From the NCBI RefSeq assembly GCF_014596725.1, contig NZ_JACVEG010000001.1, positions 310,001-374,000 of the forward strand: a DNA stretch of 64,000 nt. Direction: 5' to 3'. Shown here piece after piece: positions 19,500-28,489 of the stretch; the stretch's first letter is position 1; every line of letters starts with the position of its first letter. The stretch is from Vibrio sp. Y2-5 (GTDB lineage: Bacteria; Pseudomonadota; Gammaproteobacteria; Enterobacterales; Vibrionaceae). The notes beneath the pieces were generated by a model. That model ran no database searches. It saw only the letters and a program-made list of their open reading frames with translations, and had not been told where the DNA came from. Made by a program: the position numbers and the translations under genes.

Positions 19500-19781
19500 A
19501 TGGAATTGAGTCCTGTTTTTGCTAGGCGTTTGTATTTAGCCTTGTTAGTGGAAAGCCTTGAGCGGCCTAATGTGCCTAAACTTATTGAGAAAACGGGATG
19601 GCCACGTCGTACGATTCAGGACGTGATTAAAGCGCTTCCGGGAATTGGTATAGAACTCATGTTTGTTCAGGATGGTAGACGTCATAACGATGGCTACTAC
19701 CAGTTATCAGACTGGGGACCATTTGATAGCCAATGGGTTTTTGACCGCAAAAATGATATTGCGGCGAGCTTAGGATTTTAA
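19500..19781 (+). CDS. Small winged-helix DNA-binding protein
   Basis: The 93-residue protein reads like a winged helix-turn-helix: RLYLALLVESLERPNVPKLIEKTGWPRRTIQDVIKAL has the spacing of two helices with TGWPRRTIQDV as the recognition helix. A wing (IELMFVQDGRRHNDGYYQL) follows. I do not recognise a named regulator. The start follows GGAGGTATCA, a strong ribosome-binding site. It stands alone, divergent from the yffB-like gene and convergent with the DUF2956 gene. Its targets cannot be inferred from position. Confidence 0.75.
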   Translation: MELSPVFARRLYLALLVESLERPNVPKLIEKTGWPRRTIQDVIKALPGIGIELMFVQDGRRHNDGYYQLSDWGPFDSQWVFDRKNDIAASLGF

Positions 19782-19802
19782 AGCCAGCATTGCTGGCTTT
19801 TT
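19781..19802. terminator. Terminator between the winged-helix gene and the DUF2956 gene
   Basis: An 8-bp stem AAGCCAGC/GCTGGCTT with an ATT loop is followed by a T run. It starts at the stop codon of the winged-helix gene. Confidence 0.85.
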
Positions 19803-19807
19803 CTTTA

Positions 19808-20152
19808 TTATTGGTTTTGTATAAACCAATACGCGATAAAGCCAGCCCAGCTTAAGCCTAGTAATATCCAAGGTAATAAGCTTGGCGTGTTTGTTGCTGC
19901 TTCAAATTCATTAAACTCTTCCGTCTCTTGAGTTTCTGCACTGGTTTGCTTTGTTTTTAACGCTTTCTTGCGCGCTCTATCTGCTTGGCGGTTTTTCTCT
20001 TTTTGCTGCTTTTTGTATAGCGCTATACCTTTCTCTATTCCTTGAGCAATCAATTTGGTCTGTTCTTTTGTTTGTCCCGGTTTTTGAATTGCTCTAGCGA
20101 CCGCCAATGCCTCTTGCTGAGTTTGTTCCGAAGGAACGATTTTCTTGTTCAT
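19808..20152 (-). CDS. DUF2956 membrane-anchored protein
   Basis: The 114-residue protein has a helical, very Lys/Gln-rich N-terminal part (about residues 10-85, likely coiled coil) and a single C-terminal membrane helix at about 93-111 with a short tail. That is a tail-anchored layout facing the cytoplasm. The start (MNKKIVPSEQTQQEALAVAR) matches DUF2956, which has no known role. It converges on the winged-helix gene. A 289-base gap separates it from the divergent DUF2919 gene; I see no gene in that gap. Confidence 0.78.
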   Translation of the reverse strand: MNKKIVPSEQTQQEALAVARAIQKPGQTKEQTKLIAQGIEKGIALYKKQQKEKNRQADRARKKALKTKQTSAETQETEEFNEFEAATNTPSLLPWILLGLSWAGFIAYWFIQNQ

Positions 20153-20441
20153 AAATGCAGAATCTAGTCTTGATAGTCAATAGGACTAAACCCTATCACG
20201 AACGGACATATTTGATGAAGGGCTCTAGATCAACTCTGCTGTCTAATTTCTATATCTCTCATGGTGTTCTGTTTGTCTTTCACTATGACGTCACTGATAA
20301 TTGGCTAGAATGGTACTCAAGTCTTTTTCTTACATTCTGAATCTAATCTCTACTGGTTCAATCAGCGATTACGTATAGCTATTTGAAACTATTCGGTTAA
20401 AGTGGTTGTGTAACAAAGGTAGTAATATTAGATGGAACACT

Positions 20442-20906
20442 GTGCGTTATTCAATTGAACAATACGATGCTAACGGCTTTCTTAAGGCTCCTAAATGGTT
20501 ATGGCTAGGCTGGTTTTTCTTGTCGAAAGCTTGGATTGTATTTGTGATGGCAGGAGCCAGTCGCGACAGTGGACCGAAAATTCTAGGTTTGATTTACCCT
20601 GATCTCTCGATGTTGTATCTAGGGTTAGCGATGGGCGTGCCGAGTATTGCAATGATGTGGTTGGTCGGATTAAGACACCCTGACAGGCGCTGGGCGATAT
20701 CATTCGCTAAATGGGGCAGAGAGGTAACGTTGTTAACGGCATTGGCGCAATTCGCTCAATCTGGGTATCACGTTTATCTTCAGCACGGTTCTTTTAGCTG
20801 GATATCCGCCTTGAGTATGTTGCTATTACTGTGGTTTGCTTTGTATGTTTATAACAGTCGTAGTGTCAGAGATTGCTTTCAAGTCCCTGTTTTGTATCGA
20901 ACATGA
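20442..20906 (+). CDS. DUF2919 (YfeZ-like) inner-membrane protein
   Basis: The 154-residue protein has four membrane helices (roughly residues 17-38, 52-75, 88-106 and 115-135). The start RYSIEQYDANGFLKAPKWLWLGW is the signature of DUF2919. I choose the GTG at 20442, with TGGA a few bases before; an in-frame TTG at 20406 has no ribosome-binding site and would add residues foreign to the family. In E. coli yfeZ lies near yfeX, and here the DyP-type peroxidase (YfeX) gene also follows, 97 bases later. The function is unknown. Confidence 0.78.
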   Translation: MRYSIEQYDANGFLKAPKWLWLGWFFLSKAWIVFVMAGASRDSGPKILGLIYPDLSMLYLGLAMGVPSIAMMWLVGLRHPDRRWAISFAKWGREVTLLTALAQFAQSGYHVYLQHGSFSWISALSMLLLLWFALYVYNSRSVRDCFQVPVLYRT

Positions 20907-21003
20907 TCATTGTTAACTCATGATCGTGGTCAACATAGAGAAATATTTTTTAATTACACTCAGTCCATAACCAATGAGCATAAATGAATAGTGAGGATTT
21001 TTT

Positions 21004-21909
21004 ATGTCAATGTCACAGACTGCAATTCTGCCTGAAGCAGGCCCATTTGCACTCTATAGCCTTTTGAAAATTCGCCAAAACCACGCTCATGTTTTACAAC
21101 AGCTTCAAGCGTTGCCAGCACAAATCGCGGATATGAATGCCAATCAACCCGGTGCGGCTTTAACGGTATCGGTTTCTTTTACTAAAGCATTTTGGCAAAA
21201 GCTTGATGTTGCGATGCCAGAAGAGCTGATCGATTTTCAACCGCTAGGTGAAGGCAATGTATTAGCACCTAGTACGGATGTTGATGTACTGATTCACTGT
21301 CATTCAACTCGTCACGATTTGTTGTTTTACGTTTTACGCACATTCTTAGCTGAGACGGCAGAAGATGTGACGGTCGTTGATGAAACTTATGGTTTCCGCT
21401 ACCTAGATGCTCGTGATATGACAGGATTCATCGATGGAACCGAAAATCCAAAAGATGAGAAACGTCAAGAAGTGGCACTGATTCAGGATGGTGAGTTTGC
21501 TGGTGGTAGCTACGTATTGCTGCAACGCTTTGTGCATGATTTGCCTGCTTGGAACCGTTTAAACATCGCTGCTCAAGAAAAAGTGGTAGGCCGTACTAAG
21601 CCTGACTCCATCGAATTGGATGATGTTCCAGCCGCTTCACACGTAGGTCGTGTTGATATTAAAGAAGAAGGTAAAGGGTTGAAGATTGTTCGCCACAGCT
21701 TACCGTATGGTACTGCAAGTGGTGAGCATGGTCTGCTGTTTATCTCTTACTGCCACACACTGCATAACATGAAAGTGATGCTAGAAAGTATGTATGGTGT
21801 GACTGATGGTAAAACAGACCAGCTGCTTCGCTTTACCCATGCTGTCACTGGCGCGTACTTCTTCGCACCTTCTCAAGAGATGCTAGCGAGCCTTGCTTTA
21901 AAGGCCTAG
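21004..21909 (+). CDS. yfeX: DyP-type haem peroxidase, YfeX-like
   Basis: The 301-residue protein is a dye-decolourising peroxidase of the cytosolic YfeX branch; it lacks a Tat signal. The distal motif GFIDGTENP has the catalytic Asp at residue 144, and SHVGRVD supplies the proximal haem His at 213. YfeX has been described both as a peroxidase and as acting on porphyrinogens. The ATG follows GAGGATTTTTT. A terminator follows, after which the flagellin block starts. Confidence 0.9.
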   Translation: MSMSQTAILPEAGPFALYSLLKIRQNHAHVLQQLQALPAQIADMNANQPGAALTVSVSFTKAFWQKLDVAMPEELIDFQPLGEGNVLAPSTDVDVLIHCHSTRHDLLFYVLRTFLAETAEDVTVVDETYGFRYLDARDMTGFIDGTENPKDEKRQEVALIQDGEFAGGSYVLLQRFVHDLPAWNRLNIAAQEKVVGRTKPDSIELDDVPAASHVGRVDIKEEGKGLKIVRHSLPYGTASGEHGLLFISYCHTLHNMKVMLESMYGVTDGKTDQLLRFTHAVTGAYFFAPSQEMLASLALKA

Positions 21910-21940
21910 TTCGATAAAAAGAGAATAATCGTATAGATGA

Positions 21941-21965
21941 AAGCCGGACTGAATGTCCGGCTTTT
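21941..21965 (+). terminator. Intrinsic terminator after yfeX
   Basis: A 9-bp perfect stem AAGCCGGAC/GTCCGGCTT with a TGAAT loop is followed by a short T run. It insulates the flagellar block. Confidence 0.88.
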
Positions 21966-21985
21966 TGCTTTAGATAAAACTCTTA

Positions 21986-22013
21986 CTAAAGAAAATCTGC
22001 TCGCCACCGATAT
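21986..22013 (+). promoter_or_regulatory. Sigma-28-like promoter of flaF
   Basis: CTAAAG-N14-ACCGATAT matches the FliA consensus (TAAAG, spacer, GCCGATAA), with the -35 perfect and two changes in the -10. The predicted transcript leader is about 33 bases. Confidence 0.75.
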
Positions 22014-22052
22014 AGCTAACAGAATTAACCAGAAGTAGGTGGTTGCGTCTGT

Positions 22053-23186
22053 ATGGCGGTAACGGTAAACACAAATGTCTCTGCTCTTGTGGCTCAGCGC
22101 CATTTGAACTCAGCTACAGAAATGCTTAATCAATCTTTAGAGCGTTTGTCTTCAGGTAAGAAGATTAACAGTGCTAAAGATGATGCGGCAGGTCTGCAAA
22201 TATCGAATCGCTTAGAAACTCAGATGCGCGGACTTGATGTCGCTGTGCGTAATGCCAATGACGGTGTGTCCATCATGCAAACTGCGGAAGGGGCGATGCA
22301 GGAAAGTACCAACTTGCTGCAACGCATGCGAGATTTATCCCTTCAGTCAGCCAATGGTTCCAATAGCAAAGCCGAAAGAATCGCTTTGCAGGAAGAAATG
22401 GCGGCTTTGAATGATGAATTGAACCGAATCGCTGAAACAACCTCTTTTGGTGGGCGAAAATTGCTCAATGGTACTTTTGGACAATCTTCTTTCCAGATAG
22501 GCGCAAGCTCTGGAGAGGCGGTTCAGTTGTCGTTGAAGAACATGCGTTCAGACAGTATTGATATGGGCGGTTTCAGCTATGTAGGCCGTCGATCGCTGGA
22601 TGAACAATGGCAGGTATCAAAAGGCAATAACCAGCTGATGATTCAGTATGTTGATGCGAGTGGCAAAGAGTCTTCAATCAATATTGACGCTAAAGAAGGT
22701 GACGATGTAGAAGAGCTAGCCACATACATAAACGGTCAAACCGATGAAGTATCAGCATCCGTCAATGAAGATGGTCAACTGCAGATCTTTATGGCGGGTA
22801 AAGAGACTTCCGGAACTTTGTCATTCAGTGGCAGCTTAGCCGAAGAGCTTCAAATGGATCTCAAAGGCTATGAATCTGTGAATGACCTGGATATCCGCTC
22901 CGCTGGTGGTGCTCAACGTGCTGTGTCGGTTTTAGATACTGCGCTGCAATATGTCGACAGTCACCGTGCCGAGTTGGGTGCATTACAAAACCGTTTTTCG
23001 CACGCGATCAATAATTTGGATAACGTGCACGAAAACCTAGCTGCTTCTAATAGCCGTATTAAAGACGCTGATTATGCGAAAGAAACGACGCAAATGATTA
23101 AGCAGCAAATTCTTCAACAAGTGAGTACCTCTATTTTGGCTCAAGCTAAGAAGCAGCCAAACGTGGCTTTATCTTTACTTGGTTAA
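22053..23186 (+). CDS. flaF: Polar flagellin, FlaF-like
   Basis: This is a filament subunit, exported by the flagellar secretion system; it has no signal peptide. The 377-residue protein has the conserved N-terminal D0/D1 half ([17 protein letters not shown], then [17 protein letters not shown]) and C-terminal D1/D0 half ending NVALSLLG. A short variable middle lies at about 165-280. The N- and C-terminal parts are more divergent from the next two flagellins than those are from each other. The name follows the V. parahaemolyticus order flaF-flaB-flaA; other Vibrio species use other letters. It has its own promoter. Confidence 0.9.
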   Translation: MAVTVNTNVSALVAQRHLNSATEMLNQSLERLSSGKKINSAKDDAAGLQISNRLETQMRGLDVAVRNANDGVSIMQTAEGAMQESTNLLQRMRDLSLQSANGSNSKAERIALQEEMAALNDELNRIAETTSFGGRKLLNGTFGQSSFQIGASSGEAVQLSLKNMRSDSIDMGGFSYVGRRSLDEQWQVSKGNNQLMIQYVDASGKESSINIDAKEGDDVEELATYINGQTDEVSASVNEDGQLQIFMAGKETSGTLSFSGSLAEELQMDLKGYESVNDLDIRSAGGAQRAVSVLDTALQYVDSHRAELGALQNRFSHAINNLDNVHENLAASNSRIKDADYAKETTQMIKQQILQQVSTSILAQAKKQPNVALSLLG

Positions 23187-23336
23187 AAAGAAAACGCACT
23201 GGGTAAAAGAAAATCAAGGTTTATCGACGCTGTGTTGTAAACCTTTAATAAAAAAATCGACTTTTTAAAACTTTTAATGCTTTCGTCACGTTTAATACGC
23301 CAAACGAAGTTTTTTTAAAAAAAACGAAAAATTTTT

Positions 23337-23364
23337 CTAAAGGTTCCCGAATAGGAGCCGTTAT
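23337..23364 (+). promoter_or_regulatory. Sigma-28 promoter of flaB
   Basis: CTAAAG-N14-GCCGTTAT is close to the Vibrio FliA consensus. The start codon is about 75 bases beyond the predicted transcription start. Confidence 0.85.
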
Positions 23365-23390
23365 AGAAAGTAACTTTGAGAGAACTACTT

Positions 23391-23413
23391 GGTTTTCCGA
23401 GACGTCGGAAACC
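23391..23413 (+). promoter_or_regulatory. Leader hairpin of flaB mRNA
   Basis: GGTTTTCCGA and TCGGAAACC pair with one bulged T around a GACG loop, within the predicted leader. GGA triplets occur in the right arm, just after it (CCGGAAAAT) and in the ribosome-binding site (TTGGAGAAA), a pattern seen at CsrA targets. The regulator is a guess. Confidence 0.5.
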
Positions 23414-23446
23414 TGAACTACCGGAAAATCAATTGGAGAAATCACC

Positions 23447-24586
23447 ATGGCAGTAAATGTAAATACCAACGTATCAGCAATGACAGCTCAACGTTACCTA
23501 AACGGCGCAACTAGCGCACAACAAACGTCAATGGAGCGTCTATCGTCTGGTTCAAAAATCAACAGCGCAAAAGATGATGCAGCTGGTCTTCAAATCTCTA
23601 ACCGTTTGAACGTTCAAAGCCGCGGCTTAGACGTAGCAGTGCGCAACGCGAATGATGGTATTTCGATTGCTCAAACTGCTGAAGGTGCGATGAATGAAAC
23701 GACTAACATTCTGCAACGTATGCGTGACTTGTCACTACAATCAACTAACGGTTCAAACTCTAAGTCTGAGCGCGTAGCGATTCAAGAAGAAGTATCTGCA
23801 CTAAACGACGAACTAAACCGTATTGCAGAAACCACTTCTTTCGGTGGTAACAAGCTACTAAACGGCACATTCTCAACTAAGTCATTCCAAATTGGTGCTG
23901 ACTCAGGTGAAGCTGTAATGTTAAGCCTAAACAACATGCGTAGCGATAACTCTAAGATGGGTGGTGTTAGCTACCAAGCAACTGAAAGTAAAGACAAAAA
24001 CTGGGGTGTTCAATCAGGTGCAAACGACCTAACTATGTCTTTCACTGACAAAGCTGGTCAAGAGCAAACTATCAACATCTCAGCAAAAGCTGGCGATGAC
24101 ATCGAAGAGCTAGCAACTTACATCAACGGTCAAACAGACACAGTTAAAGCGTCTGTAAGCGAAGATGGCAAGCTACAAGTATTCGCAGGTACTGACAAAC
24201 TAGACGGCGAAGTAGCATTTGGTGGTTCTCTTGCTGGTGAACTAGGTTTAGGTTCTGCTGAAGGTAAAGCAGTAACTGTGAACTCTATTGACGTAACATC
24301 AGTAGGCGGCGCTCAAGAATCTGTTGCTATCATCGACTCAGCGTTGAAATTTGTAGATAGCCACCGTGCAGAACTAGGTGCTTTCCAAAACCGTTTCAAC
24401 CATGCAATCAGCAACTTAGACAACATTAACGAAAACGTGAATGCTTCTAAGAGCCGTATCAAAGACACTGACTTCGCGAAAGAAACAACTGCACTAACTA
24501 AGTCGCAAATTCTTTCTCAAGCATCAAGCACAGTGTTGGCGCAAGCTAAACAAGCTCCAAACGCAGCGCTTAGCCTACTTGGTTAA
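23447..24586 (+). CDS. flaB: Polar flagellin, FlaB-like
   Basis: This is a filament subunit of 379 residues with the flagellin D0/D1 ends ([17 protein letters not shown] at the start, [10 protein letters not shown] at the end) and a variable middle at about 165-285. It begins after GGAG in the leader. Codon choice is strongly biased to a few preferred codons (CTA and AAC, for example), more than in flaF, which suggests the highest expression of the three (inference). It has a sigma-28 promoter, a structured leader and a terminator, so it is a single-gene unit. Confidence 0.93.
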   Translation: MAVNVNTNVSAMTAQRYLNGATSAQQTSMERLSSGSKINSAKDDAAGLQISNRLNVQSRGLDVAVRNANDGISIAQTAEGAMNETTNILQRMRDLSLQSTNGSNSKSERVAIQEEVSALNDELNRIAETTSFGGNKLLNGTFSTKSFQIGADSGEAVMLSLNNMRSDNSKMGGVSYQATESKDKNWGVQSGANDLTMSFTDKAGQEQTINISAKAGDDIEELATYINGQTDTVKASVSEDGKLQVFAGTDKLDGEVAFGGSLAGELGLGSAEGKAVTVNSIDVTSVGGAQESVAIIDSALKFVDSHRAELGAFQNRFNHAISNLDNINENVNASKSRIKDTDFAKETTALTKSQILSQASSTVLAQAKQAPNAALSLLG

Positions 24587-24601
24587 TCCGCTTCCAGATG
24601 A

Positions 24602-24630
24602 AAAAATCCAGCTTCGGCTGGATTTTTTTT
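24602..24630 (+). terminator. Intrinsic terminator after flaB
   Basis: An 11-bp stem AAAAATCCAGC/GCTGGATTTTT has a stable TTCG tetraloop and eight T residues at the end. Confidence 0.95.
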
Positions 24631-24703
24631 GCATTTAATATCTTGATTTGCTTATTAATTCTTCAAATGTTCAATTATTTTGCGAAAAAGTAATATTTTT
24701 TCT

Positions 24704-24731
24704 CTAAAGGTTGTTAATTCTTCGCCGTTAC
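24704..24731 (+). promoter_or_regulatory. Sigma-28 promoter of flaA
   Basis: CTAAAG-N14-GCCGTTAC has the same boxes and spacer as the flaB promoter. The leader is about 75 bases. Confidence 0.85.
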
Positions 24732-24811
24732 AGATTACGAGAGAAATGAGGTGTGCCGGAGAGAGGTGAGAGACTCGAAGGTATATCAACAATCTGCCTA
24801 AGGAGATCAAT

Positions 24812-25942
24812 ATGGCAATAAGTGTGAACACGAATGTCGCGGGGATGACTGCTCAGCGGTATTTAAACAATGCAGCGGACGGCACGCAAAAATCTATGGA
24901 GCGTTTGTCTTCGGGTTACCGAATCAACAGCGCAAAAGATGATGCGGCAGGTCTACAAATTTCAAACCGTTTAACTTCTCAAAGCCGTGGCTTAGACATG
25001 GCGGTAAGAAATGCGAACGATGGTATCTCTATTGCACAAACTGCTGAAGGTGCAATGAATGAGACTACCAACATCCTTCAACGTATGCGTGACCTTTCAT
25101 TGCAATCTTCTAACGGTTCGAACTCGCGTTCTGAGCGTTTAGCAATTCAAGAAGAAGTGTCTGCACTTAATGACGAATTGAACCGTATTGCGGAAACCAC
25201 ATCGTTTGGTGGTAACAAGCTACTGAACGGCTCTTTCGGCAGTAAATCCTTCCAAATCGGTGCTGACTCAGGTGAAGCGGTCGCTTTATCTATGAGTAAC
25301 ATGCGTTCAGATACGACCGATATGGGTGGTAAAGCTTACCGTGCCCAAGAAGGTAAAGGATCGGATTGGAAAGTCGGCGAAGCGAAAGATCTAACACTGA
25401 ACTACACCGACAAACAGGGTGAAGCTCGTGAAGTCACTATTTCTGCAAAAGCAGGTGATGACTTGGAAGAAGTGGCTACTTACATCAACGGCCAAAATGA
25501 CGACATTAAAGCGTCAGTTGGTGAAGGTGGTAAGCTACAACTTTTCGCAGCAACTCAAAAAGTCCAAGGTGATGTCACTATTGGTGGTGATCTTGGTACC
25601 GAGATTGGCTTTGGCCAAGGTGAAGACCTGACTGTAAAAGATATTGACGTATCAACAGTTGGTGGTTCTCAAGAAGCGATTGCGGTGATCGATGGTGCTC
25701 TTAAAGCCGTAGATAGCCAACGTGCTTCACTAGGTGCATTCCAAAACCGTTTTGGTCATGCAATCAGCAACCTAGAGAACATCAACGAGAACGTGAATGC
25801 ATCTCGTAGCCGTATTAAAGATACGGATTACGCTCGTGAAACCACTGCAATGACGAAGTCGCAAATTCTGCAACAAGCGAGTACGTCTGTTTTGGCTCAA
25901 GCGAAGCAGTCACCATCTGCGGCTCTTAGCTTGTTGGGTTAA
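24812..25942 (+). CDS. flaA: Polar flagellin, FlaA-like
   Basis: This is a filament subunit of 376 residues, close to flaB in its ends ([27 protein letters not shown]) with a different middle. The start follows AAGGAGATCAAT. V. cholerae has a separate sigma-54-dependent flagellin also called FlaA; this gene has a sigma-28 promoter, so the name here follows V. parahaemolyticus. A hairpin without a T run follows the stop codon, so some transcripts may run on into flaG. Confidence 0.92.
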   Translation: MAISVNTNVAGMTAQRYLNNAADGTQKSMERLSSGYRINSAKDDAAGLQISNRLTSQSRGLDMAVRNANDGISIAQTAEGAMNETTNILQRMRDLSLQSSNGSNSRSERLAIQEEVSALNDELNRIAETTSFGGNKLLNGSFGSKSFQIGADSGEAVALSMSNMRSDTTDMGGKAYRAQEGKGSDWKVGEAKDLTLNYTDKQGEAREVTISAKAGDDLEEVATYINGQNDDIKASVGEGGKLQLFAATQKVQGDVTIGGDLGTEIGFGQGEDLTVKDIDVSTVGGSQEAIAVIDGALKAVDSQRASLGAFQNRFGHAISNLENINENVNASRSRIKDTDYARETTAMTKSQILQQASTSVLAQAKQSPSAALSLLG

Positions 25943-25945
25943 CTG

Positions 25946-25966
25946 ATAAAGCTAACTGAGCTTTAT
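25946..25966 (+). other. Hairpin without T run between flaA and flaG
   Basis: An 8-bp stem ATAAAGCT/AGCTTTAT has an AACTG loop but no T run follows. It may stabilise the abundant flagellin mRNA end or give partial termination. Confidence 0.55.
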
Positions 25967-26016
25967 AGGTAGCGTAATTGGAGAAAAGTTACCTCTAAGG
26001 TGGAAGGGAGATTGTT

Positions 26017-26478
26017 ATGGAAGTACCATTACACACATCGAACGTCCAGCCTTTCGGCTCACAAAGTGGCATCAAATTTGCTTCAGAAAATGAAAGCGTA
26101 AATAACATTTCGACGGCGAAAAGGGAGGAACGACCGGTAGAGCGCTCAGATAAGGTTTATGAGCACATTTCACAACAGCTGGAGAAGACTAAGCAAGAGT
26201 CGGTCGACGCAGCAATTGAACGTTCTCGTGAACGTGAGAAGCTGAATGAAGAACGACGAGCTAAAATGGTAGAACAAGTTAGCGATTTTGTTAAATCTAT
26301 CAACAAAGGGTTATCTTTCAGAATTGATGAAGAATCTGGTCGGGACGTAGTAACGGTATATGAAGCCTCAACAGGTGACATTATCCGCCAAATTCCTGAA
26401 GAAGAAATGCTTGAAGTATTACGACGTCTTTCCCGACAACAGGACCATAAATCGGGCTTATTGTCGGCTAAGGTGTAA
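26017..26478 (+). CDS. flaG: FlaG-family flagellar protein
   Basis: The 153-residue protein has a charged, disordered N-terminal half (Glu/Lys/Arg-rich, about 30-90) and a conserved C-terminal FlaG domain: SFRIDEESGRDVVTVYEASTGDIIRQIPEEEML in short blocks. FlaG affects filament length in several polar flagellates, but its action is not settled. The ATG follows GGGAGATTGTT. It is 75 bases after flaA and 21 before fliD. Confidence 0.9.
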   Translation: MEVPLHTSNVQPFGSQSGIKFASENESVNNISTAKREERPVERSDKVYEHISQQLEKTKQESVDAAIERSREREKLNEERRAKMVEQVSDFVKSINKGLSFRIDEESGRDVVTVYEASTGDIIRQIPEEEMLEVLRRLSRQQDHKSGLLSAKV

Positions 26479-26499
26479 ATATGTTTTTGAGGTGGTTGA

Positions 26500-28488
26500 A
26501 TGAGTTTAGGCCCAATGGGGATGAACACTGGCTTTGATATAAATTCAATGGTCAGCAAAATTGTCAATTCGGAGCGTGTTCCCAAACAGCAACGAATTGA
26601 CAATGAGCGCGTTGGTATTGATACCAGTATTAGTGCCTATGGCCGACTCAGAGAGTCGCTGGATACGATGAAAAATCTGATGGCGAATTTTCGTCAGGAA
26701 AAGGCGTTTGCAGTTCGTTCTGTGGACTCCTCTGATGATAAGTCCGTCGTCGCGACAGCAACCACTGATGCCATCGCTGGTAAATACTCAGTAGATGTGT
26801 TGCAGCTTGCTCAGAGCCATAAAATTGCGTCTGATGTACTTCCTGAAGACGCAAAGTTTGGCCCGGGTAAGCTGCAAATTTCACTTGGCAAGAAAAGCTT
26901 CAATATTGAAGTAAAACCCCAATCTAAACTTATCGATATTGTTCGTAGCATCAACGGTGAAAAGAGTAACCCCGGTGTACGAGCTTCGGTAATCAACGAC
27001 GTTGACGGACCTCGATTAATCGTTGCCTCGAATATTTCTGGTGAAGAAAACCGAGTCTCTATCTCGGCACAAGCGCAATCGGGCGATCCCCTAAAGTCTC
27101 TTGAGTACAAAACATTAGAAGACCGCGTTAAAGATCTAGAAAAAGCGCGTGCTTCAGCCCAGCAATTGATTGCCCCTTTGACACCAGAGCAGCAAAAGAT
27201 TGCCGCCAAAGTGGCAGAAAAAATCGGTAATGCCGCCCGAGAAATTGATGAATCGGTTGCCGCTCAAGTTCAGAAAGTAGCAAAAGATAATAATGGCGTT
27301 GATGCTGATGGTGCAGAATTGTCTGATTCCGCCGTTAAAGCAGCCGCCAAGGCAGGCGCTGACGTTAACAAATATTTAAAACCAGAAGAACGTATTCCTG
27401 GTTGGACAGAAACAGCATCAGGTACTTTGTTGGACTCTTATTATGAGCCAGAACCAGAGCTTGATGACAAAGCGATAGACAAATCAAAAGATGTTCCTGG
27501 TTGGACAAATACAGCTTCAGGAACCTTGGTGGATTCTTACGTTACGCCAAAAGAAGCACAGCAAAAACTTGAACGGCAATTGGCGCAAGAAAAAGCCGAT
27601 ATCCGTGCAGCCGTACAAAACGGCAGCATGACGCCAGATGAAGCCAAAGCGATGGCGCGTGCAAAACTGACTCCGGAAGAACGTGAACTGCTTGAAAAAG
27701 TAGAGTCAGTCAACGAGCAACTGAAGGCGGCACAAGCCTCCTTTGATGCTTATTCGGGCATGACCGAAGTGCAATCTGCGCAAGATTCGTTAGTCGTGTT
27801 GGACGGTGTTGCTAAGCTTTCTAGTAAAAACAACGTGATTGAAAATGCAATTGAAGGCGTCGATTTAACGTTAAAGGGCAAGACTGAACGCAATCAGCAG
27901 CCTGCAGAAATTGACATCGAATACGATCGTAATAGTGTGCGCGAAGATATTGAGCAGTTTGTCAATGCGTATAACCAGTTCTATCAAGTCACTAAAGAGC
28001 TCTCTGGGGTTGACCCTCGTACCGGACAAGCTGGGCCTCTTGCGGGTGATAGTGTGGTACGCAGTGCAGACTCCCGTCTAAAATCGGTCTTCTCTAGTAA
28101 AATTGAACAAGCACCCGAGACGCTGCAAAGCTTAACTGAATTTGGTATCACGACTACACGCCAAGGGACGATGGAGATCAACTATGATATGCTCGATCGT
28201 CAATTAAATAACAACTTCACCAAGCTGGGCGACTTTTTTGGTGGTAATCAGGGCTTTGCGAAAAAAGTCGAAGATGCCATCCAAGGTATGACCGGTGTGA
28301 CTGGCGTTATTCGCAATCGTGAAAAGACACTCACAGAGCGAAATTACCGTCTTAATGATGACCAAGCTGCACTTGATCGTCGAATGGATAGCTTGGAGAA
28401 AAGGACGTTCGACAAGTTTTCGGCCATGCAGGATGCCACAGGCAAAATGCAGTCTCAGTTAGCCGGTATGATGAACGCGCTAGGCTAA
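26500..28488 (+). CDS. fliD: FliD, filament cap protein
   Basis: FliD sits at the filament tip and folds incoming flagellin. At 662 residues it is long for the family (often 450-500; some Vibrio proteins are longer). The N-terminal HAP2 domain (GFDINSMVSKIVNSERVPKQ) and the C-terminal coil (RLNDDQAALDRRMDSLEKR) are conserved. An extra Glu/Lys/Ala-rich helical segment lies at about 200-440 and contains a 15-residue repeat, PGWTETASGTLLDSY and PGWTNTASGTLVDSY, at residues 300-314 and 333-347. The ATG follows GAGGTGG. flaI starts one base after its stop. Confidence 0.93.
   Translation: MSLGPMGMNTGFDINSMVSKIVNSERVPKQQRIDNERVGIDTSISAYGRLRESLDTMKNLMANFRQEKAFAVRSVDSSDDKSVVATATTDAIAGKYSVDVLQLAQSHKIASDVLPEDAKFGPGKLQISLGKKSFNIEVKPQSKLIDIVRSINGEKSNPGVRASVINDVDGPRLIVASNISGEENRVSISAQAQSGDPLKSLEYKTLEDRVKDLEKARASAQQLIAPLTPEQQKIAAKVAEKIGNAAREIDESVAAQVQKVAKDNNGVDADGAELSDSAVKAAAKAGADVNKYLKPEERIPGWTETASGTLLDSYYEPEPELDDKAIDKSKDVPGWTNTASGTLVDSYVTPKEAQQKLERQLAQEKADIRAAVQNGSMTPDEAKAMARAKLTPEERELLEKVESVNEQLKAAQASFDAYSGMTEVQSAQDSLVVLDGVAKLSSKNNVIENAIEGVDLTLKGKTERNQQPAEIDIEYDRNSVREDIEQFVNAYNQFYQVTKELSGVDPRTGQAGPLAGDSVVRSADSRLKSVFSSKIEQAPETLQSLTEFGITTTRQGTMEINYDMLDRQLNNNFTKLGDFFGGNQGFAKKVEDAIQGMTGVTGVIRNREKTLTERNYRLNDDQAALDRRMDSLEKRTFDKFSAMQDATGKMQSQLAGMMNALG
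27397..27540 (+). repeat. Internal 45-bp repeat in fliD
   Basis: Two 45-bp copies at 27397-27441 and 27496-27540, separated by 54 bases, encode 13 of 15 identical residues. The DNA copies differ at several third positions, so the duplication is not recent. Confidence 0.85.
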
Positions 28489-28489
28489 T

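Noticed and set aside
20155..20340. 61-codon frame in the DUF2956-DUF2919 gap
   Set aside because: There is no ribosome-binding site and no family resemblance; it occupies a divergent promoter region.
20907..21003. Possible hairpin before yfeX
   Set aside because: The repeated CATGATC is a direct repeat, not an inverted one, so it does not form a stem.
23245..23469. 74-codon minus-strand frame upstream of flaB
   Set aside because: It covers the flaB sigma-28 promoter and leader and its sequence is low complexity.
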